From positions 744,001 to 808,000 of the forward strand of contig NZ_CP156674.1 in the NCBI RefSeq assembly GCF_039851965.1: a DNA stretch of 64,000 bases, written 5' to 3'. The notes beneath the pieces were generated by a model that saw nothing but the letters and a program-made list of their open reading frames with translations, was not told the origin of the DNA and searched no databases. This document shows positions 1 through 7,365 of this stretch, piece by piece. Each line of letters opens with the position of its first letter. Positions within the stretch are counted from its first letter, which is position 1. The position numbers and the translations under genes are program-made. This DNA is from Pseudalkalibacillus hwajinpoensis (GTDB taxonomy: Bacteria; Bacillota; Bacilli; Bacillales; Guptibacillaceae).

Positions 1-1116
1 GGGATTCGCGGAAACTGGTACAAAGTCGAGTTGTACGACGGTACAGATGGATGGATCTCTGACAGTGTTGTTCAATTTAAGGCGTATGGAGATGACAAAC
101 CTTTATCTAGGATTGTTGGTTATTATACGCTTGAAGAGGGCCCGTCACTTCCTTCGTCTTATAAGTCGTTTGTATCAAACCGCTCAGAACTATCCCAGCT
201 TGCACTATTTTTATTTCGAATCAGTCAGTCAAACCCAACTACAATAGAGAAATTCGGTAAGTTCACTGATCGGGAGATTGAAAAACTCGTACAGCTCGCT
301 CATGATCAAAATATTAAAATATTGCCAGTAGTTCATAATCTTTTATATAAAAAAGGCGACACAGAACCGAGTAAGAAAGTCGTCCAGACACTTGTATCCA
401 GTGAAGAAAACCGGAGAGCATTTGCACTAAACTTAGTAAAATTAATAGAGAAATACAATTTTGATGGTGTAGACATTGACATTGAGGATGTTTATATCGA
501 GGATTCAGATAAATTAACGCTTTTGTACCAAACAATTGGAGAAGAGCTCAGAAAAAAAGGGTATTTCTTCTCAGCAAGCGTTCCATCACGTGCTTCAGAT
601 GAGCTCGTAAACCCGTTCTCCGATCCATTTAACTATGCGGAAATCGGTAAAGCAGTCGATCAATTCATCGTTATGCTATATAACGAGTTCGGCTGGCCAG
701 GAAGTCCTCCAGGTCCTGCAGTAACAGCAGGCTGGATGGAGAAAGTGATGACTTATGCCAAAACGCGAATTCCTCCTGAGAAATTGGTATCCGCTATTTC
801 CGTATTTGGATTTGATTTTAATCTTGATACTGGAAAAAGCACTTACGTGACATATGATATGGCCATGAAGTTAAAGAAAAAGTATAATGCTGAAGTGCAA
901 TTTAACGAAGAACGAAAAACACCTTTCTTCAAATATGAAGATGAGGAAGGAAATCAACACGAAGTCTGGTTTGAAAATCAGCAAAGCATTGAAGCAAAAA
1001 TTCGCTTAGCAAATGCTCTCGGAGTTCAAGGCGTTGCGCTATGGCGTCTTGGGATGGAAGACCCGGCAATTTGGAGTATGATTAAAGATAAGGTAATTGT
1101 GGAACGTACTGAATAA
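1..1116 (+). CDS. GH18-family cell-wall or spore-cortex glycosidase, 5' end outside window
   Basis: The reading frame is open from base 1, so the true start lies upstream; a TTG at 31 is only an internal codon. The first ~25 visible residues (W-Y-K-V, then D-G-x-x-G-W-I) look like the end of a bacterial SH3 domain. The rest is a glycoside hydrolase 18 barrel: Y-Y near the start of strand 1, the catalytic motif D-G-V-D-I-D-I-E encoded at about 463-486 with its acid/base Glu intact, an M-L-Y-N strand at about 670, and a final A-L-W-R strand near 1040. SH3 (often with LysM) plus GH18 is the layout of spore-cortex N-acetylglucosaminidases such as SleL/YaaH and of chitinase-like wall enzymes, so a secreted peptidoglycan role is likely. 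The substrate cannot be read from the sequence. Confidence 0.85.
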   Translation, partial: GIRGNWYKVELYDGTDGWISDSVVQFKAYGDDKPLSRIVGYYTLEEGPSLPSSYKSFVSNRSELSQLALFLFRISQSNPTTIEKFGKFTDREIEKLVQLAHDQNIKILPVVHNLLYKKGDTEPSKKVVQTLVSSEENRRAFALNLVKLIEKYNFDGVDIDIEDVYIEDSDKLTLLYQTIGEELRKKGYFFSASVPSRASDELVNPFSDPFNYAEIGKAVDQFIVMLYNEFGWPGSPPGPAVTAGWMEKVMTYAKTRIPPEKLVSAISVFGFDFNLDTGKSTYVTYDMAMKLKKKYNAEVQFNEERKTPFFKYEDEEGNQHEVWFENQQSIEAKIRLANALGVQGVALWRLGMEDPAIWSMIKDKVIVERTE

Positions 1117-1160
1117 GAACAGCTCACCACTTTAAAAACACTGAAATTTTATCCCTTTTT

Positions 1161-1194
1161 AAAAAGAAAAAAGGAAGAGGGTACTCCCTCTTCC
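1161..1194 (-). terminator. Rho-independent terminator of yitV-yitW
   Basis: A nine-base-pair stem (1173-1181 with 1186-1194) and a four-base loop. On the minus strand it is followed by a run of T broken by one C, as expected for an intrinsic terminator after yitW. The plus-strand side has a weaker T-rich tail and may also serve the GH18 gene. Confidence 0.85.
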
Positions 1195-1207
1195 TTCTCA
1201 TTATTTA

Positions 1208-1519
1208 TCACGTAATCCCAAGCGCAATTTTCGCGTAGCGAGACATATTGTCTTTTGACCACGGTGGGTTCCAGACGATGTTTACATCTGCATCTTTAAC
1301 TTCCTCGACGTCCGATAAGGCGCGCTTAACATCAGCTACAATTGTTCCTGCTAGAGGACAACCCATTGCAGTCAATGTCATAACGACTTGTGCGACACCT
1401 TCATCGTTAAGATCGGCTTCATAAACTAGGCCAAGGTTTACTATGTCTATACCAAGCTCAGGGTCAATTACATTCTCAAGAGCTTCAAACAATTTATCTC
1501 TCATTTCTTGATCTGTCAC
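1208..1519 (-). CDS. yitW: MIP18/SufT-like iron-sulfur assembly factor YitW (DUF59)
   Basis: A 103-residue DUF59 protein. The family signature is clear: D-P-E-L-G-I-D-I-V-N-L-G-L-V near the N-terminus, then T-A-M-G-C-P-L-A with the conserved cysteine, and V-W-N-P-P-W-S near the C-terminus. Family members act as accessory factors in maturing Fe-S proteins. I chose the GTG at 1519 because AAAGGAG sits about 8 bases before it; the open frame reaches 1558 but that start has no ribosome site. Length matches B. subtilis YitW. It lies about 80 bases downstream of yitV on the same strand and shares its terminator, so the two are probably co-transcribed. Confidence 0.9.
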   Translation of the reverse strand: MTDQEMRDKLFEALENVIDPELGIDIVNLGLVYEADLNDEGVAQVVMTLTAMGCPLAGTIVADVKRALSDVEEVKDADVNIVWNPPWSKDNMSRYAKIALGIT

Positions 1520-1600
1520 TTCAATCTCTCCTTTCTTGCATGTACTTCCATCTACCATTATAACAAACTAAGTTTCAAGTTAAACCGAAAAGCCTTCATT

Positions 1601-2368
1601 TTATAGATGCGTTTTAAACCAATCTACAAGAGCAAGAACAGCTTCTCTTGAAACCTTGTGACCAGACGTTTCATCTTTAATAAATTTAAGGTTCTCCTCA
1701 CTACCTTCATAAAGGGGAGAAATCTGATTGTAAAAGTCATATGTAAGTGTATAAGGTACAACCTTATCAACCGTACTATGCCACATCATTAGCGGGCGTC
1801 TATTCAGCTTCTCCTTCTGGAGGGAAAGATCATAAGATTGCAAGCCTTCGATTTGTTTCTTCATCTCTTCTTCGGAAATCGGGAGACTGAATCCTTCTTC
1901 CTTCAAGTAGCGTATTTGCGCATTTGCAAGCTTGAAATAAGATGGTGATCCCATTAATGATACAGCCGCTTTAATCCAAGGATACTGGGTAAGTGCACCA
2001 AATGTTAAAATCCCCCCCATTGAGGTACCCGACATGCCGATTCGGTCCTCTTGAACAAGGCCTTTATCAACATAATGCTGTCGAATACGATCTAATTCAT
2101 TGAGACTCTGAATAACGATTTCCCAGAACACATATTGACGTTTCTTCTCTGATAAATCATTTAATCGTTCTCCATGATGAATTGCATCCGGTAATACGAC
2201 GCGATAACCTTCTTCTGCAAGTAAGTAAGCAATGTGCAGATTGTGCTCCTTTGCACTTGTAAAACCATGCTGAAACATTACTAGAGGAAGCTTTTCATTT
2301 GCTCCATCTGCATGAACGACGTGCAGAACAGAGATATTTTCGAATTGTTCATTTTCGATTGTAATCAT
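1601..2368 (-). CDS. yitV: Alpha/beta-hydrolase, YitV-like esterase
   Basis: A 255-residue alpha/beta-hydrolase. Visible elements are the oxyanion region H-G-F-T-S-A-K-E-H, the nucleophile elbow G-T-S-M-G-G, an acidic residue in S-T-V-D-K-V-V-P and the catalytic His in S-G-H-K-V-S. The fold belongs to the dienelactone hydrolase/prolyl oligopeptidase-like esterases. Length and position next to yitW and yitU match B. subtilis yitV. The natural substrate is unknown. No signal peptide is present, so it is cytosolic. Confidence 0.88.
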   Translation of the reverse strand: MITIENEQFENISVLHVVHADGANEKLPLVMFQHGFTSAKEHNLHIAYLLAEEGYRVVLPDAIHHGERLNDLSEKKRQYVFWEIVIQSLNELDRIRQHYVDKGLVQEDRIGMSGTSMGGILTFGALTQYPWIKAAVSLMGSPSYFKLANAQIRYLKEEGFSLPISEEEMKKQIEGLQSYDLSLQKEKLNRRPLMMWHSTVDKVVPYTLTYDFYNQISPLYEGSEENLKFIKDETSGHKVSREAVLALVDWFKTHL

Positions 2369-2500
2369 GTACAGGCTCCTTTACCATGTATTGCTCTACT
2401 CTATCGTACCACTCAACCCGGCCGATGAAAAATTTGGCGCAACTGAGAATTCAAGGTAAATATTCAGAACTCTTCAAGAAAGCTTTAATGATTACCAATA

Positions 2501-2530
2501 TAAAAAAAACATGCAAGCTATGCTTGCATG
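2501..2530 (-). terminator. Rho-independent terminator for the small membrane-anchored gene at 2.6-2.9 kb
   Basis: A perfect nine-base stem (2510-2518 with 2522-2530) around a three-base loop. On the minus strand it is followed by eight T. It lies about 80 bases past the stop of the gene at 2610-2930, so the repeat at 2545-2612 would be inside that transcript's 3' UTR. Confidence 0.8.
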
Positions 2531-2544
2531 CTTAAACTTATACT

Positions 2545-2612
2545 GACAATTTGGTTGAACTACCCATCAGAGGGGAATGTTCGAAAACTGCCTCTAATGG
2601 GAGTTTCATTTA
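2545..2612. repeat. Diverged single copy of the hairpin element found in triplicate at 41 kb
   Basis: Reading the plus strand, T-T-G-G-(T/C)-T, A-A-C-T-A, then CCATCAGAGG ... CCTCTAATGG, then GAGTTTCA-TTTAT align with the element at 41.1-41.4 kb. The stem (about 10 bp, one mismatch) and flanks are kept while the loop differs and is longer. As at 41 kb, its TTTA edge forms the TAA stop codon of a minus-strand gene. Confidence 0.6.
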
Positions 2613-2930
2613 TTTCTTTACCTGTTCCTCATTGCTTTCTTCAACACTTTTCATGTTTTCTAGCTTATTATAATACTGAGTTGGAAATTGAGAACCTTCG
2701 TAAACCATTTTACTGTCACCACTATCATCAGCTTGATCCGGTGTGGTAGGATTTCCTGCTTTTTCAATTGGTAAACTATCGCTGAATTTCTTGAAAACCT
2801 GCTTACGGAAATCGTTTGCCTTTGTTTTAAGCTTGTCTCTCTTCTCCTGATCCTTTAACAGATAGGATGAAATGCCGATTGTACTTGCAGCAGCTATACT
2901 TGATAAAAGCAATGTTTGTTTTTTAGTCAT
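2610..2930 (-). CDS. Small membrane-anchored protein of unknown function
   Basis: A 106-residue protein starting at the ATG at 2930, nine bases after GGAGGTG; the frame extends to 2981 without a better start. Residues ~6-22 are a single hydrophobic segment preceded by M-T-K-K, so it is a membrane anchor or uncleaved signal. The remainder is charged and low in complexity (K-D-Q-E-K-R-D-K-L-K-T-K, later runs of D, E, S, Q), resembling small YtxH-type Bacillus proteins, but I do not recognise the family. The stop codon is provided by the edge of a repeat element. Confidence 0.6.
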   Translation of the reverse strand: MTKKQTLLLSSIAAASTIGISSYLLKDQEKRDKLKTKANDFRKQVFKKFSDSLPIEKAGNPTTPDQADDSGDSKMVYEGSQFPTQYYNKLENMKSVEESNEEQVKK

Positions 2931-3176
2931 AATCGACTGACACCTCCAATGGAATAATAGTAATGTTTTACCCTTCTTCATTATTCCTCAAACGATTGTC
3001 ATTTCCTTTTAACATGGTTGTGATTTTTTTAATTTAGTGAAAGTGATGGAATGCTGACTTTGTATTATTTCCATATATAAGTGCAGGAGAAATAGACACA
3101 TAATCTCGAGCATTGTACAATAAGAATGTAGACTCAAGTGAGAGCTACTTAAAAGACACTTTTCAAAGGAGCTTTT

Positions 3177-4016
3177 ATGACAACTAAACCGCATCTAATC
3201 GCAATTGATCTTGATGGAACGTTGTTAAATGATGAAAAAAATATTTCCGAACGAACAAAATCGGTCATTCTTGAAGCAAAAAGACAGGGACATCATGTTG
3301 CGATTGCAACAGGGAGACCCTATCGCGCGAGTGTACGTTACTATAACGAATTGATGCTTGATTCTCCAATTGTTAATTTCAATGGGGCTTATGTTCATCA
3401 CCCTCTCGATCACTCTTTTGGAACGTTCCATTCCCCGATGGAATTAGAAACAGCAAAATCGATTATAGAGTCTTGTAGTGAAATCAATGTTAAAAACATA
3501 ATGGTTGAAGTGCTTGATGATGTTTACCTTCACCAGCATGATGAGCTTATTATGAAGAATATGATTATGGATCAATCCTCTATTTATACGGGAGAAATTC
3601 ATACAAATTTAAAAGTTGACCCGACGTCACTTCTCATCCACCCCCATGAAGAGCAGTTAGCAAACCTGCGTACGATGTTAAAGGAGCATCACGCTGAAAT
3701 GATCGAGCATCGAGTTTGGACTGCCCCGCTAAATGTTATTGAAATTGTAAGAGCTGGATTAAATAAAGCTGTTGGCTTGAAGCGTCTTGCGAATCATTTT
3801 AATGTCCCACAGGATCGTATCATCGCATTCGGTGATGAAGACAATGACCTTGAAATGATTGAGTACGCAGGCACTGGTGTTGCCATGGGGAATGCCATCA
3901 ATCAACTAAAGAACATTGCGAATGAGATTACGCTAACAAATGAACAAGATGGACTCGCAGCTTTTCTTGAAGAGAGACTAAATATCGCAATAAAGGACAA
4001 AAGACAGCTATCGTAA
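3177..4016 (+). CDS. yitU: HAD-superfamily phosphatase of the Cof/YitU type
   Basis: 279 residues with all HAD motifs: I D-L-D-G-T-L-L near residue 10, II A-T-G-R-P, III the lysine in G-L-N-K-A-V-G-L, IV G-D-E-D-N-D-L-E-M. The long cap between motifs II and III is the type IIB cap of Cof-like sugar or flavin phosphatases. In B. subtilis, YitU has been linked to flavin mononucleotide/pathway-intermediate dephosphorylation; that is family knowledge, not seen here. The ATG follows AAGGAG at 5-base spacing. The stop codon lies in the loop of the downstream terminator hairpin. Confidence 0.88.
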   Translation: MTTKPHLIAIDLDGTLLNDEKNISERTKSVILEAKRQGHHVAIATGRPYRASVRYYNELMLDSPIVNFNGAYVHHPLDHSFGTFHSPMELETAKSIIESCSEINVKNIMVEVLDDVYLHQHDELIMKNMIMDQSSIYTGEIHTNLKVDPTSLLIHPHEEQLANLRTMLKEHHAEMIEHRVWTAPLNVIEIVRAGLNKAVGLKRLANHFNVPQDRIIAFGDEDNDLEMIEYAGTGVAMGNAINQLKNIANEITLTNEQDGLAAFLEERLNIAIKDKRQLS

Positions 4017-4027
4017 GGCTGTCTTTT
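3998..4027 (+). terminator. Rho-independent terminator overlapping the yitU stop
   Basis: AAAGACAGC pairs with GCTGTCTTT followed by T residues; the yitU stop codon lies in the loop. Confidence 0.75.
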
Positions 4028-4118
4028 TAATATACCTATTTTACGAAAAATAATAAGACAGGTCGCATAATAACGGTTCAATGGACTCATCCTATCTAAT
4101 GAAAGGGGGGGAATCATC

Positions 4119-4259
4119 ATGGCAAAGAATAGCAAAACAAAAAGAATGGTTAAAGAAGGCGCAGATCGCGCAGTTCGCCAGATGGATCAGCATGATTTAA
4201 CGAGCATGAGTAACCAGCGCAAACAACAGCAGCAAGAGAATTTGTCTGGTGGTGAATAA
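4119..4259 (+). CDS. Small basic and Gln-rich protein of unknown function
   Basis: 46 residues, ATG preceded by a strong GAAAGGGGGG purine tract. The composition is highly polar: K-N-S-K-T-K-R-M near the N-terminus, then Q-M-D-Q-H-D, and R-K-Q-Q-Q-Q-E-N near the end. It ends two bases before the next small gene, so the two are almost certainly co-transcribed and translationally linked. The size and charge resemble minor small acid-soluble spore proteins, but I cannot match it to a named one. Confidence 0.55.
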   Translation: MAKNSKTKRMVKEGADRAVRQMDQHDLTSMSNQRKQQQQENLSGGE

Positions 4260-4261
4260 GG

Positions 4262-4480
4262 ATGGCTAACCGTCATTTTCAACTGGCTCGAGAAGCGGTC
4301 GAAAAAGCGGAACAAATGGCTGCAGATGGACATCAGGATCTTTCTCAACAGATTAATGTGGCCGTAAATAACCTTTCTGCTGCTTTTCACCAGTCCACCA
4401 GTGCCGAGAAAGAACAGCTCACTTCTTACCAGGAAATTGTTCAGGAACTAAGCCATGAAACGTCTAATAAACCCTTTTAA
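4262..4480 (+). CDS. Small DUF3813-like protein
   Basis: 72 residues beginning M-A-N-R-H-F-Q-L-A-R-E-A-V-E-K-A. This start resembles the DUF3813 family of short Bacillus proteins encoded near yitU; the family name is recalled, not checked. The protein is predicted all-helical with no membrane segment. The gene follows the 46-residue gene by two bases, and a GGTGG sequence overlapping that stop is its ribosome site. A strong terminator follows. Confidence 0.65.
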   Translation: MANRHFQLAREAVEKAEQMAADGHQDLSQQINVAVNNLSAAFHQSTSAEKEQLTSYQEIVQELSHETSNKPF

Positions 4481-4492
4481 TTTTCTCAGAAA

Positions 4493-4518
4493 GAAAACCC
4501 GGCCTACGCCGGGTTTCT
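4493..4518. terminator. Bidirectional terminator between convergent genes
   Basis: AAACCCGGC pairs with GCCGGGTTT around CTAC. There are T-rich tails on both sides, serving the DUF3813-like gene (+) and the SGNH-like gene (-). Confidence 0.85.
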
Positions 4519-4521
4519 TTC

Positions 4522-5103
4522 TTAAAATAGCTTAATTATCCGTTTAAAGGTTGTTTTTTTTCCGAGTGATCGCAGAACTTCCTGTGTGATAAGCTTATAA
4601 CCTTTCCCGCTTAGTTGAACACCGTCATTTTCATAAAGCGTTTTGCTTTTGCGATGGTCTTGAATAAGATGCCATAAATCAATATGACGTGTTCCAAATG
4701 TTTCTGAAAGATGTTTGATTCTTTCAGCATACCCTTCAATTTTTCGATTCGTTAATTTGGTATTTTCTTCGTTGATCACTGGAGAAGGCGAAATAAGTAT
4801 GACCCTTTCTGGAGGAAGACTATTGACCATATACTCTATATTTCTTTCGAATTCCTTCACCTCAGATCCATGATCAAGACACGCTTCCTGTGTCCCAAAG
4901 AAAATGGTTACATAATCAGGTTGATAGCTCATAACATCTGATTGAAATCTTGAAACCCCTTCCCTTGTAGTAGGGGACGACCCTGCATTGATGACAATCC
5001 ATTCATCAAGCGCACTTCTAATACGTGAAGTCAAACGCTCATTTCCTTTATCATCCACTTCCCCTGCCGTTAAACAATCTCCAAAACACACCAATACTGG
5101 CAT
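4522..5103 (-). CDS. SGNH/GDSL-fold protein with substituted catalytic residues
   Basis: A 193-residue cytosolic protein with the SGNH hydrolase layout: block I G-D-C-L-T-A-G at residues 8-14, block II around N-A-G-S-S-P-T-T, block III F-F-G-T-Q-E-A, block V N-D-G-V-Q-L-S-G-K-G-Y. Active family members have Ser in G-D-S, Asn in G-x-N-D and His in D-x-x-H. Here these are Cys, Gln and Gln respectively; I checked the codons for Cys (TGT) and Gln (CAA). Either it is a non-catalytic binding protein or it uses Cys in an unusual way. It may be co-transcribed with the Dph6-like gene 46 bases upstream. Confidence 0.8.
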   Translation of the reverse strand: MPVLVCFGDCLTAGEVDDKGNERLTSRIRSALDEWIVINAGSSPTTREGVSRFQSDVMSYQPDYVTIFFGTQEACLDHGSEVKEFERNIEYMVNSLPPERVILISPSPVINEENTKLTNRKIEGYAERIKHLSETFGTRHIDLWHLIQDHRKSKTLYENDGVQLSGKGYKLITQEVLRSLGKKTTFKRIIKLF

Positions 5104-5149
5104 CCGCTACCTACCCCCTTATTTAACCATCGTCTGTGATTGCCTGAAA

Positions 5150-5818
5150 TCACCCCTCTAAACCACATGTCAATATTGCTGTTATGTATGGACCATTTTT
5201 AACCTCATGTGTTATAACGTATGGAATAGAATATTTAAATATTGGGCCGGCATAAACGAATGTATGAAATTCCCCATTCTCCCCGCAGGGATCCACATTG
5301 GCTGAAAGATCTCGCAAAAACTCTTCATCATACGCTCTCCCAATCCATTTAGGATCAATTTTAGTACTGTCAACGGTGGTTATAACGGCTTTAAAACCCG
5401 TCGCTAAAAACCGATGGGCTGTTCGTATGGTTGAATGTTGCCATAAAGGGAATATTCCCTTTAGCCCAATATCATTAACTTGTTTCACACGGTAGTCCCG
5501 AATATCTTGTAAAAACAAATCTGCAAAGGCAACACCGGTTACCCCGTTTTCTTTAACAGACACAAGAACTTTTTTAATAAGTTCTTCGTATTGCGTATTT
5601 GTACAGTTTTCTGGTAAATTTGTTAGCGTTAGAGGAAGACCGATTGCTTCTGCCTGTGCTTTGACTAGATGCCTGCTGACACCATGAAATGAAATGGTGT
5701 CATTGTGATCATTAATGGTCGTCCATAAACCTGTTATGAGTTGACCTGGATCATTCAAACAATCGTATAAAGCCAGAGCGCTATCTTTTCCAGTGCTCCA
5801 TGAAAAGAGGAGTTTCAT
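5150..5818 (-). CDS. Dph6-like ATP pyrophosphatase (PP-loop ATP-binding protein)
   Basis: 222 residues. The N-terminus W-S-T-G-K-D-S-A-L-A-L is a PP-loop that binds ATP for adenylation chemistry. The middle contains G-V-A-F-A-D-L-F-L-Q-D-I and the motif G-I-F-P-L-W, and the end has D-P-C-G-E-N-G-E-F-H-T-F, all typical of the Dph6/MJ0570 family. Eukaryotic and archaeal members amidate diphthine on elongation factor 2. Bacteria lack diphthamide, so the substrate here is unknown. Start chosen at ATG 5818 behind GGAAGGAG. Confidence 0.82.
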   Translation of the reverse strand: MKLLFSWSTGKDSALALYDCLNDPGQLITGLWTTINDHNDTISFHGVSRHLVKAQAEAIGLPLTLTNLPENCTNTQYEELIKKVLVSVKENGVTGVAFADLFLQDIRDYRVKQVNDIGLKGIFPLWQHSTIRTAHRFLATGFKAVITTVDSTKIDPKWIGRAYDEEFLRDLSANVDPCGENGEFHTFVYAGPIFKYSIPYVITHEVKNGPYITAILTCGLEG

Positions 5819-5965
5819 TTTGTATGGCTCCTTCCTACTCTTATAGACGAATGAAAATAGCTGAATGTTTCAAATATCTAGAAATTATTTAATATTTTCT
5901 TCAAGAAAAACCAACAGGGATTCTTATGAATAAAGTCGAAACAGTATGACGGAGGTGGAACGGTA

Positions 5966-6424
5966 ATGGATGTATACCAGCTATCGAGCCAAACAAACGA
6001 AGAAGTGATTGCAAAAGTTTCAAGATTATTGATGAAACAGATTACACGTTCTGAACACGATGGTAGCTATGATAAAATTGTAAGAGGAATCGAACTTGCT
6101 CTTGAGGAACAATCAGCGTCTCGAATCGTTGTGGCTGAGGCTGATGATAACTTTCTTGGTATCGCTTTCTTTAATATTGGCGTTAGTCTTTCAAGCGGTG
6201 GACCATACATATGGTTGAACGAATTGTTTGTAGACCCGGATGCAAGGAATAGGGGCATTGGACGAAAGCTCCTCCTTCATGTGATCTACTGGGCTGAGAA
6301 TGAGGGAATCAAGGGAATAGAGTTAGAAACAGGCATTAATAATGCAGTAACAAAGCATTTGTACAATTCGCTTGGTTTCCACGATATTGTATCAAAACGA
6401 TACGGCTTCACCTTCTCCTCTTAA
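5966..6424 (+). CDS. GNAT-family N-acetyltransferase
   Basis: 152 residues with the GNAT core: I-W-L-N-E-L-F-V-D-P as strand 4, the acetyl-CoA loop R-N-R-G-I-G-R-K-L-L (Q/RxxGxG/A), and the C-terminal A-V-T-K-H-L-Y-N-S-L-G-F. ATG follows GGAGGTG by about 8 bases. The acceptor substrate cannot be inferred. Monocistronic, followed 65 bases later by the NifU-N-like gene. Confidence 0.85.
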   Translation: MDVYQLSSQTNEEVIAKVSRLLMKQITRSEHDGSYDKIVRGIELALEEQSASRIVVAEADDNFLGIAFFNIGVSLSSGGPYIWLNELFVDPDARNRGIGRKLLLHVIYWAENEGIKGIELETGINNAVTKHLYNSLGFHDIVSKRYGFTFSS

Positions 6425-6489
6425 TTTCGTTTGCTGTTGGAGATGTTTCTGATACACTAAGTATGGTAGAGAAAGGAGGCGTTTAAGAC

Positions 6490-6750
6490 ATGGAATTACG
6501 CGTAGACCACACACCAAACCCAAATGCTATTAAAATCACAGCTGATCAGCAGCTATTTGAAGGTACTTCAAGTCATTCATTTAAGAAAAATGATAATCCG
6601 GACCATCCACTGGCAGCAGCATTACTTAAATTAGATGGTGTTGATAATGTATTTGGTTACCAGGACTTCATTACAATCAACAAAATCCCTGAAGCTGAAT
6701 GGGATAATTTGCTTCCTGAAGTGAAAGAAACAATTACTAACAATGCTTAA
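6490..6750 (+). CDS. Nfu/NifU N-terminal-domain protein
   Basis: 86 residues matching the NifU/Nfu N-terminal scaffold domain: T-P-N-P-N-A-I-K at residues 8-15, a central A-L-L-K-L-D-G-V-D-N-V-F, and the F-I-T-I-N-K strand. The domain stands alone here; the Cys-bearing C-terminal Nfu domain is absent, so it cannot hold a cluster by itself and may be an accessory in Fe-S delivery. AAAGGAGG lies 8-9 bases before ATG. Confidence 0.85.
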   Translation: MELRVDHTPNPNAIKITADQQLFEGTSSHSFKKNDNPDHPLAAALLKLDGVDNVFGYQDFITINKIPEAEWDNLLPEVKETITNNA

Positions 6751-6756
6751 ATAATG

Positions 6757-6790
6757 AAAAAAAGTTCCCCATTTCGGGGAACTTTTTTGT
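6757..6790 (+). terminator. Rho-independent terminator after the NifU-N gene
   Basis: AAGTTCCCC pairs with GGGGAACTT around ATTTC and is followed by TTTTTT. Confidence 0.9.
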
Positions 6791-6830
6791 TTAGAGGGCT
6801 CCAACATCATGCGGATTTAAACGACGCCCG

Positions 6831-7365
6831 TTCCGCTTTCCGTGTCTAGCTGCAGGGAGCAGACTCTCGGACACTTCACATTTCAACCTGAACATAAAGC
6901 CCGTGTCCATTTTGAAAGGCTCCAGTGCCTGCCGAGTCTAAACGCCCTCTTCCGCTTTTCGTGTCTAGCTGCTGAGCCCAGACCCTCGATCGCTTCACCA
7001 TCCAACCTGAACACAAAGGTCGTGTTCAAATTGAAGGGTTCCAGCGCTTGTCGGGGCTAAACGGGCTCTTCCGCTTTTCGTGTCTAGCTGCAGGGGCAGA
7101 TTCTCGGACACTTCACCTTTCAACCTGAACACAAAGCCCGTGTTCATTTTGAAAGGCTCCAGTGCCTGCCGAGTCTAAATGCCCTCTTCCGCTTTTCGTA
7201 TCTAGCTATGACTCGCAGAAACTGCGATATTTCACTCTTTCACAGGAACACAACAAACGTGTTCCTGTGAAAGAGTTCCAATATCTCCGTTTCTAAACGC
7301 TCGTCTTCGCTTTTCGTGAGATCAAGCTGCAGTGGCCAGACCCTCGGTCACTTCCGCTTTTCAAA
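6831..7365. repeat. Tandem array of four and a half ~119-bp hairpin units
   Basis: Units start at 6831, 6950, 7069, 7187 and 7306, each opening with TTCCGCTTTTC-GTGTCTAGCT or a close variant. Each full unit contains an outer imperfect stem (CTCGG-x-CACT with AGTGC ... CCGAGTCT) and an inner stem built round GAACAC ... GTGTTC. Units 1-3 have TTTCAA/TTGAAA-type arms. Unit 4 has an unrelated 18-bp perfect arm (7233-7250 with 7258-7275, starting ACTCTTTCAC) and an outer AATATC pairing. The fifth unit lacks the hairpin. No convincing coding sequence is present. Single copies occur at 27.1, 54.8 and 60.3 kb. Confidence 0.9.

Noticed and set aside
6842..7060. A 72-residue coding frame within the repeats
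   Set aside because: It crosses two repeat units, has no ribosome site, and its sequence simply follows repeat periodicity.
6831..7365. CRISPR array
   Set aside because: The ~119-bp units are longer than CRISPR repeats, adjoin directly without unique spacers, contain hairpins, and no cas genes are present.
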